A program made the translations under genes and the position numbers. Under the pieces are notes generated by a model. The model ran no database searches and was not told the origin of the DNA. It saw nothing but the letters and a program-made list of their open reading frames with translations. From contig NZ_LUAW01000016.1 of NCBI RefSeq assembly GCF_001605895.1, positions 1 to 64,000 on the forward strand: a stretch of 64,000 nt of DNA, in the 5' to 3' direction. Below, piece after piece: positions 54,503-62,984 of this stretch (within the stretch, counting starts at the first letter, position 1; each line of letters starts with the position of its first letter). This DNA is from Acinetobacter pragensis (GTDB lineage Bacteria; Pseudomonadota; Gammaproteobacteria; Pseudomonadales; Moraxellaceae).

Positions 54503-57500
54503 TTAGTGTTTTACAGCTTTCAGACTGTTCATCCATCGGTACAGCACAGGCAATAACACCAAAGTCAGCAATGTCGATGAAATAATCCCGCCAATAACCA
54601 CCGTAGCCAATGGCCTTTGCACTTCTGCCCCTGTTCCTGTGGCTAGCGCCATAGGTAAAAACCCTAAAGAAGCCACACATGCAGTCATTAAAACTGGCCT
54701 TAAGCGCAATATGGCCCCGTGCCAAACTGCGTCATGAACACTATGTTTTTCACGAAGTTCTTTAATAAATGTCAGCATCACCAAACCATTGAGCACCGCC
54801 ACGCCAGATAAGGCAATAAAGCCGATTCCCGCTGACATGGACAATGGAATATCTCGTAGCCACAGGAACAGTACTCCGCCCGTTAATGCAAAAGGCACCC
54901 CAGTAAAGACCAATAAGCTTTCTTTGACATTGCGGAATACCGCCATTAATAAAACAAAAATCGTCAGCAGTGCAAAAGGAATGACAAGCTGCATGCGTGC
55001 TTTTGCAGATGCCAAATTTTCAAATTGACCGCCGTATTCAATCCAATAGCCGCTTGGCAGTTCATAAGCATCTAGCTGCGTTTGCAGATCGGAAACAAAT
55101 GAACCTAAGTCACGGCCTTCGACATTGGCCGTGATAACCATCCTGCGCTTGCCATTTTCTCGGCTGACTTGATTAACTCCATTTATTTGAGTCACTGCAG
55201 CAATGTCGGATAATAAAATACTGCCGCCATTCGCAAGCTGTATAGGCAGCTGAGAAAGAGTTTCTGCTATTCTGTCCTGATCGCTTAAACGTACCACAAA
55301 ATCAAAACGCCGGTCTCCTTGCAGAATTTCACCGACACTTTGACCGCCTATGCTGGCAGCCACTAAATTTTGAACAGTATTTACACTGATGCCGTATTGA
55401 GCCGCCAATGCTTTGTCAACGTCAACATTCAGCAAGGGTAAACCCGAAGTCTGTTCAACTTTTACCGCACTGCTGCCCGCGATTTGCTGCATAATCTTGG
55501 CAATTTTGACAGCCTCTGCATTCAGCACCTGCATATCATCGCCAAAGATTTTAACCCCGACATCATTGCGGATTCCTGAAATCAGCTCATTAAAGCGCAG
55601 TTCAATCGGCTGCGAAAACTCACTGTTATTGCCCGGCATTTCTGCAAGATAGGCCTGCATGCGTCTGCGCAATACATCAAGCGGTTCTTTAGGATTAGGC
55701 CATGCCTCACGCGGTTTCAACATGATGTATGAATCTGAAATATTTGGCGGCATCACATCTGTTGCCACCTCCGCCGTACCCGTACGGGCAAATACAGCTT
55801 GAACCTCAGGGAAATTTTTAAGAAGCAGCTTTTCTGTATTTTCCTGAATTTTTAAAGATTCTTCTAAGCCTGTGCTTGGTGAGCGCAGCAGCTGTACAGC
55901 AAAATCGCCTTCGCTGAGCTGTGGCGAAAATTCACTGCCGATACGGGTGGCAAGCAGCCCTGTGATCAACAATAAGCATAAAGCAAAGGTTAAAACTGCG
56001 GCTTTATACTGATATGCTGTATCTAAGATTTTCTCATAAGATGTTTTCAGCCATTGCATCCAGCGGCTTTCGGTTTCCTTGATATCCCCTTTTACCCATA
56101 AAGCAACGGCTGCTGGCACAAAGGTAATAGACAGAATAATGGCCGCAACTAAAGCCAAGACAACCGTCAGCGCCATAGGATGGAACATTTTTGCTTCGAC
56201 GCCGGTTAAGGCAAAAATAGGCAGATAAACCACCAAAATAATCAGCTGGCCGAATATTAATGGGCGTCTGGCTTGCCGCGCAGCCAAGAATACTTCTTTA
56301 AAGCGTTCTGTACGCGACAAAGGACGCTTTAATATGTGCTGTGCATTCGCTAAACGGCGAATGCAGTTTTCGACTATCACCACTGCGCCATCGACAATAA
56401 TGCCAAAATCAAGCGCGCCTAAACTCATTAAGTTTGCACTTATATTTTTCTGCGCCATGCCTGTTAAGGTAAATAGCATCGACAATGGAATGACACAGGC
56501 TGTAATCAAAGCCGCACGGATATTCCCCAGAAATAAAAAGAGAATGACAATGACCAGTATTGCGCCTTCCAGTAGATTTTTTTGTACTGTTTGAATTGCT
56601 TTTTCAACCAATACCGTCCGGTCATAGACCGTTTCAATTGTTACGCCTTTTGGCAAACTGCTCTGAATCTGCTGAATTTTGGCATCGACCGCTTTTGAAA
56701 CGGTGCGGCTATTTTCACCCATCATCATCATGGCAATGCCCAGAACTGTTTCTTCACCATTATAGGTCGCACCGCCAGTTCTCAGGTCATGGCCAACTGA
56801 AACTTGCGCAATATCAGCGACACGGATCGGGCTGCCATTCGGACTGCTGACCATCGTGTTTTCGATATCCGCCAGTGTATTCAGTGTGCCTGGAACACGT
56901 ACGGTAAGCTGCTGACCATTTTCTTCAATAAACCCTGCTCCACGGTTCTCATTATTCAGCATCAGGGCTTGCTGCAGCTGTTCTAGCGGAATTTTCAGCT
57001 GCTGCATGCGGTTTAAATCCGGTGAAACCACATAGGTTTTATTAAACCCGCCAATACTGTTAATTTCTGCAACGCCAGCAACCCGCTGAAGCTGCGGACG
57101 AACAATCCAGTCTTGAATTTCCCGCAAATCCATTGCGCTATATGCTGTACCGTCAGGCTTTTTCGCTTCAGGATCAGCCTTAAGCACCCACTGATAAATT
57201 TCTCCTAACCCTGTCGATACAGGGGACATTTCTGGTGAAATTTGAGCAGGCAATTCAGATTTCACCTCTTGTACGCGCTGGCTGATCTGCTGGCGCGCCC
57301 AATAAATATCTGTACCATCTTTAAAAATAATAGTGACCTGCGACAAGCCATAGCGGGAGATAGAGCGTGTCAATTGAAGGTCTGGAATACCGGCCAGCGC
57401 ATTTTCAATTGGATAGGTGATGCGCTGTTCAACCTCTAAAGCCGTAAAACCGCTGGCTTGAGTATTGATTTGCACTTGCACATTGGTAATATCCGGCACA

Positions 57501-57649
57501 GCATCAATGGGGAGTTTTTGATAGCTGTAGACTCCGACTGCGATCCATGTCAAAGCAAACAGCAGAACCCAAATGGCATTTTGAATAGAAAAATGAATGA
57601 TGCGTTCAAAGACGCCTTCAGGTTTGGGCAAATCATTATTAATGCTCAT
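54503..57649 (-). CDS. czcA: CzcA-type heavy-metal RND efflux pump
   Basis: About 1048 residues from the ATG that overlaps the czcB stop by 11 bases (GAGGCAGG upstream). Twelve membrane helices and two large periplasmic domains. The helix-4 motif D-F-G-I-I-V-D-G-A-V-V-I-V-E-N is the signature of the Co/Zn/Cd-transporting group, unlike the copper/silver CusA pattern. It is the inner-membrane engine of a three-part efflux system with CzcB and CzcC. Confidence 0.9.
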   Translation of the reverse strand: MSINNDLPKPEGVFERIIHFSIQNAIWVLLFALTWIAVGVYSYQKLPIDAVPDITNVQVQINTQASGFTALEVEQRITYPIENALAGIPDLQLTRSISRYGLSQVTIIFKDGTDIYWARQQISQRVQEVKSELPAQISPEMSPVSTGLGEIYQWVLKADPEAKKPDGTAYSAMDLREIQDWIVRPQLQRVAGVAEINSIGGFNKTYVVSPDLNRMQQLKIPLEQLQQALMLNNENRGAGFIEENGQQLTVRVPGTLNTLADIENTMVSSPNGSPIRVADIAQVSVGHDLRTGGATYNGEETVLGIAMMMMGENSRTVSKAVDAKIQQIQSSLPKGVTIETVYDRTVLVEKAIQTVQKNLLEGAILVIVILFLFLGNIRAALITACVIPLSMLFTLTGMAQKNISANLMSLGALDFGIIVDGAVVIVENCIRRLANAQHILKRPLSRTERFKEVFLAARQARRPLIFGQLIILVVYLPIFALTGVEAKMFHPMALTVVLALVAAIILSITFVPAAVALWVKGDIKETESRWMQWLKTSYEKILDTAYQYKAAVLTFALCLLLITGLLATRIGSEFSPQLSEGDFAVQLLRSPSTGLEESLKIQENTEKLLLKNFPEVQAVFARTGTAEVATDVMPPNISDSYIMLKPREAWPNPKEPLDVLRRRMQAYLAEMPGNNSEFSQPIELRFNELISGIRNDVGVKIFGDDMQVLNAEAVKIAKIMQQIAGSSAVKVEQTSGLPLLNVDVDKALAAQYGISVNTVQNLVAASIGGQSVGEILQGDRRFDFVVRLSDQDRIAETLSQLPIQLANGGSILLSDIAAVTQINGVNQVSRENGKRRMVITANVEGRDLGSFVSDLQTQLDAYELPSGYWIEYGGQFENLASAKARMQLVIPFALLTIFVLLMAVFRNVKESLLVFTGVPFALTGGVLFLWLRDIPLSMSAGIGFIALSGVAVLNGLVMLTFIKELREKHSVHDAVWHGAILRLRPVLMTACVASLGFLPMALATGTGAEVQRPLATVVIGGIISSTLLTLVLLPVLYRWMNSLKAVKH

Positions 57650-58874
57650 GGCCTGCCTCATCTTTTTCCAGTTCAGATTTCAGCAAAAAACTGCCTTGGC
57701 TGATATATTTTTGACCAGAAGACAGTCCTGAAAGCACTTCTAGCCACTCACCGTCACTTGAACTTTGACCAATTTCGACTTGCTGAGGTTTAAGCTGGAT
57801 CTGCCCTTTTTGTTCAGACGCAATAAGAAAAACCGTTTTTTTACTATCGATGTCCTGTACAGCAGATCTCATAATGCGCAATGCATTTTTAGCTGCAGGC
57901 TGAACTATAAGCACATTGACCAAAACATTCGGGCGCAATTCTTTGGCCTGAGACAGCAGTTTTGCCCGCACGACCAAACGGCCCGTTTGTACATCTGCCT
58001 GCGAAGTCAGGCTCTGTACTTGAGCAGTGTAATCTTGTGTTGCGCCATTTACTCTAAAATGAATCAATTGCTCAGCCTGCAGCTGTCCAGCCAGCTGCTG
58101 CGGCAAATTAAATTCAAGCCACAGTTCTTTTAATTGTTCAATGACAAATAACTGATCGGCCAGCTGTACGTTTTCACCGACAACTATATCTTTTTGGCTG
58201 ATGACACCGGACATCGGTGCACGTATGATAAATCGTCCATTATTTCCAGCACTGGCACCTAACGCATTTAAACGGCTTTGGGCAGCCTGAATGCTGATTT
58301 GGGCTTGACGGTAGTAATTTTCAGCCCGCTGATAATCCTGTTTCGCAGAAATTCCTTGTGACCATAGCTGCTTTTCACGCAAATAATCTTGCTGGGCTAA
58401 GTTCAGATTTTCTTGCGCTATGCGCAAATTGGCCTGCTGATCAATTAATTCCGGCACGGACAGGACAGCAAGCGGCTGCCCTTTCGTAACTGTTTGCCCC
58501 AAAGCTACATTGACTTGTTCTACGTGGCCGCTAAAGTTGGGCGATACATGTGCCTGCTGGTCTGTATTAACAACTAATTTTCCGGATAAGGCCGTTACTT
58601 GATCGACAGGCCCTGCGGCAACCGTTCCAATCTTCAGCCCTTGCTCGGCTAATTGCTGTGCAGTCAGCGTAATTTTTTCCTCTTCATGTTCATGGCCTTC
58701 GTCTGCCTTGTCATCAGCTTCATGTTCACCATGTGTTTCATGTTCTTCTTCATGAGCACCCTCTGATGTTTTCGTGGCGCTCAATAAAATTGCAGCGCAT
58801 ATTGCTAAAGTCAGCGCAATAAAAACAGCAATCATTTTGGGTTGAGTGACCTTTAGGATCTGCTTGAAATTCAT
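57639..58874 (-). CDS. czcB: CzcB-type periplasmic adaptor with His/Glu-rich N-terminus
   Basis: About 411 residues from the ATG after GGGGGAG (58874), one base from the czcC stop. An N-terminal membrane anchor is followed by a histidine/acid-rich metal-binding stretch (about 37-66), lipoyl and coiled-coil hairpin regions and a beta-barrel; the C-terminus ends G-H-E-H. It links CzcA to CzcC. Confidence 0.88.
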   Translation of the reverse strand: MNFKQILKVTQPKMIAVFIALTLAICAAILLSATKTSEGAHEEEHETHGEHEADDKADEGHEHEEEKITLTAQQLAEQGLKIGTVAAGPVDQVTALSGKLVVNTDQQAHVSPNFSGHVEQVNVALGQTVTKGQPLAVLSVPELIDQQANLRIAQENLNLAQQDYLREKQLWSQGISAKQDYQRAENYYRQAQISIQAAQSRLNALGASAGNNGRFIIRAPMSGVISQKDIVVGENVQLADQLFVIEQLKELWLEFNLPQQLAGQLQAEQLIHFRVNGATQDYTAQVQSLTSQADVQTGRLVVRAKLLSQAKELRPNVLVNVLIVQPAAKNALRIMRSAVQDIDSKKTVFLIASEQKGQIQLKPQQVEIGQSSSDGEWLEVLSGLSSGQKYISQGSFLLKSELEKDEAGHEH

Positions 58875-58875
58875 A

Positions 58876-60225
58876 TTATTGTGCTCCCCCGCCAATTAAA
58901 TTATATGTCTGTTCTAAAGCTGTCTTATTCAATTGCGTATAAGCATCCGAGCTGCTGATTTGCTCATAGCTGGTTCCTATGCTTAAAGCTTCCGCCGTCA
59001 AAGCCGCCTTCCAGGCTTGACGCAATGTCTGCAATTGCCCCAACCGAATCGTCAGCAGCTGATCAGTGGCTTGCTGTACATCCGTAATGGCAAGTTTTCC
59101 TGCCTGAAAGCCTTGGAGTGTCCGGCTTTGTACTTTTTCCGCCAGACTGATTTGATTGCTGGCGGCAGCAAACTGAGTTCTTAAACCCTGCAACTGATGC
59201 ATGCTGTTGGCAATATCTAAAATTTGCTGTTTCAGTTCCCGCTGCTGCTGTTGGTTCAGCAATATTTGCTGGCGCTGTGTGATTGGAATGGAATATTGCT
59301 GACGGTTAAATAAACTGAGCGGAATATCTACCCCTAGGGCTAGAACAGTATCGTCTTGCTCATTCAGCGCTTTTGTTCGAGTGATTCCTGCATTTAAGGT
59401 CAGATTGGGCCGCGACTTTATTTTGAGACGTTCAATTTGCTGATTGGATTGCAGAATATTCAAGGCATACAGCTTTTCCAGCCATCCCGCGGCAATATAG
59501 CGCTGGACGTTTTCATTGCTTTGTTCCGGCCATGACATAACATTATTTTTCAACTGAATGGATGCAGCGGATTCTCCCCAAAGATTTGAAAGCAAGCGTT
59601 GGGAAGCCTGCTGGTTTAATAAAGCTTGCTCATATAAGCGCTGAGCTTCTAAAGCTTCAATTTGACTGCGCTCATAGTCAACTAAGGCAATACTGCCGGC
59701 CTGATATCGCTTATGGGCACTGTCCAAATTGCTCTGACTGATTTTTAATTGCGCGGCATAAACCTGCTGTTCAGCGTCTGCCAGTGCAAAATTGGACCAA
59801 GCAAATCGAACGATTAACTGGCTTTTCGCCTCCCACAGCGGCTGAAGCAATTGCATTTGCTGTCTTGCAGTTTGGGCAATTTTTTGATCAAGCTTCCTTT
59901 GTCCAAAAATATCCAGAGGCTGGCTGATTCCGATACTGAGCTCCTGATCTTGGTTTGATCCAAAACCATCTTGCTCAATGCTTAAAGTCGGATTTTGCCA
60001 AAGTTTGCTTTGCTTAACATTCAGTTCTGATATTTGCTGACGCTGCTGCCAAAGCTGGTTTTGTTCCTGATAATTTTCGACCTTTAATAAAACTGTACTA
60101 AAATCATCAATGATATTGATACGTTTTGAGCTGGCTTGCTGCTCGGCATTCGCCAATTGCACGATGACCGCAGCAAAGCATACAGCAAGCGTTGGGCGTA
60201 TATACGCCGTAATTTTAAAAGACAT
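58876..60225 (-). CDS. czcC: CzcC-type outer-membrane factor
   Basis: About 449 residues from the second in-frame ATG (60225). A signal peptide (V-C-F-A-A-V-I-V-Q-L-A-N-A) precedes two outer-membrane-efflux-protein repeats rich in helical Q/L/E segments. It is the TolC-like exit duct of the Czc pump. It is 45 bp downstream of the CzcI gene and one base before czcB. Confidence 0.87.
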   Translation of the reverse strand: MSFKITAYIRPTLAVCFAAVIVQLANAEQQASSKRINIIDDFSTVLLKVENYQEQNQLWQQRQQISELNVKQSKLWQNPTLSIEQDGFGSNQDQELSIGISQPLDIFGQRKLDQKIAQTARQQMQLLQPLWEAKSQLIVRFAWSNFALADAEQQVYAAQLKISQSNLDSAHKRYQAGSIALVDYERSQIEALEAQRLYEQALLNQQASQRLLSNLWGESAASIQLKNNVMSWPEQSNENVQRYIAAGWLEKLYALNILQSNQQIERLKIKSRPNLTLNAGITRTKALNEQDDTVLALGVDIPLSLFNRQQYSIPITQRQQILLNQQQQRELKQQILDIANSMHQLQGLRTQFAAASNQISLAEKVQSRTLQGFQAGKLAITDVQQATDQLLTIRLGQLQTLRQAWKAALTAEALSIGTSYEQISSSDAYTQLNKTALEQTYNLIGGGAQ

Positions 60226-60270
60226 GATTGTTCCCACTAATTTAAGAAAAAGCGGTGGGAAATATTTAGG

Positions 60271-60687
60271 CTACCCCACCATTAGCAGGGATAATTCGGG
60301 AGGCGGACTAAGCTGAAATAAATCGGGACTTTGATAGCGGTTATTCCAGACAAAATGCGGAATCACTGCGGCTTCAAAAATGGGGAATATTTGATAATTT
60401 TTTTCTTTTTGAACCAGTAAATGCGCCATAGAAGGCACATGGTCCTGATGGTCTTCACCTATTTCAAAATCAGACGGCTGTTGATTTAAGTCACTTTTAT
60501 GCTGTGGATTGTGTTCATGCTGAAGCTGCTCACTTACACAAAGTGTATTTTGGTGATGACCGAAATGAGAAATCTGCTGAGTTTGTATGCGGGTTTCTTC
60601 ATGCACGCAAAAAGCTGCCGCCACATTCCAAAGGCTTTGGAATATGAACAAGCTGGCTAAGACTGTAACCCATGCAACAGAACGCAT
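60271..60687 (-). CDS. czcI: CzcI-like small periplasmic metal-response protein
   Basis: 138 residues with a signal peptide (about 1-25). Several H/C-containing segments (F-C-V-H-E, H-F-G-H-H, N-T-L-C) suggest metal binding, and it ends with S-P-P-P-E, a CzcI family mark. CzcI proteins open czc operons and are thought to affect pump regulation. First gene of this operon. Confidence 0.8.
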   Translation of the reverse strand: MRSVAWVTVLASLFIFQSLWNVAAAFCVHEETRIQTQQISHFGHHQNTLCVSEQLQHEHNPQHKSDLNQQPSDFEIGEDHQDHVPSMAHLLVQKEKNYQIFPIFEAAVIPHFVWNNRYQSPDLFQLSPPPELSLLMVG

Positions 60688-60877
60688 AATGTGTTCAGAA
60701 AGATTAAATTGAGCAAGATTATAAAACGAGGAGCCAGTCGAAGGTCAAGCTGTATTTGTTATTCTTCAATATCATTGTCCCCCTTTTCATAAGTGCCATG
60801 GCTTTAAAATATCCATACATAAGGAGTGCAGCATGGTCATTATTTTCTATTTAAAACATTGATCAATTATTTATTGC

Positions 60878-61513
60878 TTAGCTTATTTTGCCTTTTTCCA
60901 TGCACATAACCTGTGCGTTTAAATAAGCCAATTCTTCAGGATGATGCGTGACATAAATCATCGGCAGGCATGTCTGTTCCTTCACTATATTTAAAAAAGG
61001 CAATATTTGATCTTTTAGCCTTTGGTCCAGTCCAGCTAAGGGCTCATCCAGCAACAATAAATCGGGTGAGGACAATAAAGCCCGGCCGATCGAAACCCGC
61101 TGCGCTTCGCCGCCTGACAGCTGATAAGCTTGGCGCCGCAGCAGTGTTTTCAATTCAAGCAAATCAACTACCTGATGGAATGAAAACTTCCGATTTGCAC
61201 TTGTGCATACGTGTTCTGCATAACGCAGGTTTTGCTGCACATTCATATGAGGAAAAAGCCAAGCCTTTTGAAAAATCAATGCAACTCTGCGCTTATACAT
61301 CGGAACATTGATACGCTGCTGATCATCAAAAAGGCTGTATTGATTTAACACAATAGAACCTTTAAACGGCTGCAGCACGCCCGCAATATTCTTAAGCAGT
61401 GTAGATTTTCCGCTGCCAGAAGCCCCCATAATGCCAAGCAATTGATCTTGCATATTCAATTCTGCAGTCAAATTAAAATCTGCATACTGAAATTGAAAAT
61501 TACACTGCAGCAT
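60878..61513 (-). CDS. modC: Molybdate ABC transporter ATPase lacking the TOBE/Mop domain
   Basis: 211 residues with only the nucleotide-binding domain: Walker A G-A-S-G-S-G-K-S-T near 29, signature L-S-G-G-E-A-Q-R and Walker B L-L-L-L-D-E-P-L-A-G-L-D. Classical ModC has about 350 residues with a C-terminal molybdate-binding regulatory domain; that part is absent, with no sign of a frameshift nearby. It overlaps modB by 14 bases. Confidence 0.82.
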   Translation of the reverse strand: MLQCNFQFQYADFNLTAELNMQDQLLGIMGASGSGKSTLLKNIAGVLQPFKGSIVLNQYSLFDDQQRINVPMYKRRVALIFQKAWLFPHMNVQQNLRYAEHVCTSANRKFSFHQVVDLLELKTLLRRQAYQLSGGEAQRVSIGRALLSSPDLLLLDEPLAGLDQRLKDQILPFLNIVKEQTCLPMIYVTHHPEELAYLNAQVMCMEKGKIS

Positions 61514-62201
61514 TTTTCCCTCCTAATTTCTGCTGATATTTCTGCAGAATATAAGTATTGGCAATTAAAGCGCCAAAGGCCAACAGCAGAGAAAGCACCA
61601 CCAGACGCATTGCCGCCTGTTCACCATCGGGCTGCTGAATGAGCGAATATATAGCGATCGGTATGGTTCTTGTTTCGTTAGGAATGTTGCCCACAAAGGT
61701 AATTGTGGCGCCAAACTCGCCAAGGCTGCGGCTGAAACACAATATGCTGCCGATTAAGATACCCGGCAAGGCTAAGGGTAAGCTGATACTGCAAAACACA
61801 TACAATGGGCTGGCGCCAAGTGAACCTGCAACCTGCTCCAACTGCTGATTTATCATTTGAAAAGATAAGCGGATGGGCTGCACCATTAATGGAAAGGCCA
61901 CAACCATAGAGGCCAGCACAGCGCCTTTCCAGTTAAAGACCATTTGTATGCCGAACTGGTTCAAATATTGTCCAAGCCAGCCATTCGTTCCAAATAGGAT
62001 CAGCAGCAAATAGCCTAAAACTACAGGCGGCAGCACCATCGGCATTTGCAAAAGCGCCTCAACCATAAATTTGAACCGAAACTCATATCGAGCAAGCAGC
62101 CAGGCAAGCGCTATAGCAAACGGCAGGCAAAAGAACGTGGCAAACCCTGCAACTTTTGCAGACAGATACAAAGCGCTCAGTTCTTCTGGGTTCAGCATCA
62201 T
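61500..62201 (-). CDS. modB: Molybdate ABC transporter permease
   Basis: 233 residues, five to six membrane helices, standard length for ModB. The cytoplasmic loop reads Q-V-A-G-S-L-G-A-S near 145, and S-R-S-L-G-E-F-G-A-T-I-T-F-V-G-N-I-P is typical of the molybdate/sulfate permease family. It starts after AAGGCAAGTGA and lies 12 bp from modA. Confidence 0.9.
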   Translation of the reverse strand: MMLNPEELSALYLSAKVAGFATFFCLPFAIALAWLLARYEFRFKFMVEALLQMPMVLPPVVLGYLLLILFGTNGWLGQYLNQFGIQMVFNWKGAVLASMVVAFPLMVQPIRLSFQMINQQLEQVAGSLGASPLYVFCSISLPLALPGILIGSILCFSRSLGEFGATITFVGNIPNETRTIPIAIYSLIQQPDGEQAAMRLVVLSLLLAFGALIANTYILQKYQQKLGGKNAAV

Positions 62202-62213
62202 TCACTTGCCTTT

Positions 62214-62972
62214 TCAATTAAGTTGAAAGCCATAATTTTTAAAAACCTGACGCGCTTGTGCGCTGGTTTTCATGTATTGATTCAATTTCACCGCATCCGC
62301 ATTTTTTTTGCCAAGTTCAGTCAAAGCGATTGGATAAACAATGGGACTGTGGCTATTGCTTGGGAATACACCGGAAATTTTGACTTTTTTGCTGATGAGC
62401 GCATCTGTTTTATAAACAATACCGACTTGGCATTCGCCGCGTTCCACAAACGCCAACGCTGAACGCACATCATCTGTTCCGACAATTCTGCCATTCAAAC
62501 TGTTCAGCCAATTCAGCTTAATCAGGCTCTGTTTGGCATATTTTCCGACTGGTACAGATTCCATTTGCCCTGTACATAAATGGCCTTGAAAAGATTGCGC
62601 TAAATTAAACTGCGACACAGCTTTAAATTGCTGCTTGCTGTCGATTGGGCTAATAAGCACCAGTTGGTTAAACAGCAAAGGCTTTACCTGACTGGCCTGA
62701 ATTTTTTGTTTTTGCACCAAATAATTCATCCAGTCTTGATCAGCAGAAAAATAGATATCGCCTGGCGCGCCTGCTTCAATTTGTTTGGCTAACGCTGATG
62801 AAGCGCCAAAAATGGGCACAATTTCTACATTAGGGTTTTGTTTTTGATACAGTTTGGCTATATCAGATACTGCATTTGTCAGGCTTGCCGCCGCATAGAT
62901 TTTAACAGTATCGGCCTGAGCCATAGAGCTGACAAAACATAGGCCAAATATTGTTTTAGTGATGAGATGCAT
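62214..62972 (-). CDS. modA: Molybdate-binding periplasmic protein
   Basis: 252 residues. A signal peptide ends near M-A-Q-A (residue 20). The mature protein opens V-K-I-Y-A-A-A-S-L-T-N-A, the usual ModA motif with the oxyanion-binding serine, and has F-G-A-S-S-A-L-A-K-Q-I-E-A-G-A-P near 54-70. It captures molybdate or tungstate for ModBC and lies 12 bp after moeA. Confidence 0.92.
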   Translation of the reverse strand: MHLITKTIFGLCFVSSMAQADTVKIYAAASLTNAVSDIAKLYQKQNPNVEIVPIFGASSALAKQIEAGAPGDIYFSADQDWMNYLVQKQKIQASQVKPLLFNQLVLISPIDSKQQFKAVSQFNLAQSFQGHLCTGQMESVPVGKYAKQSLIKLNWLNSLNGRIVGTDDVRSALAFVERGECQVGIVYKTDALISKKVKISGVFPSNSHSPIVYPIALTELGKKNADAVKLNQYMKTSAQARQVFKNYGFQLN

Positions 62973-62984
62973 TTTTTTTCGCTC

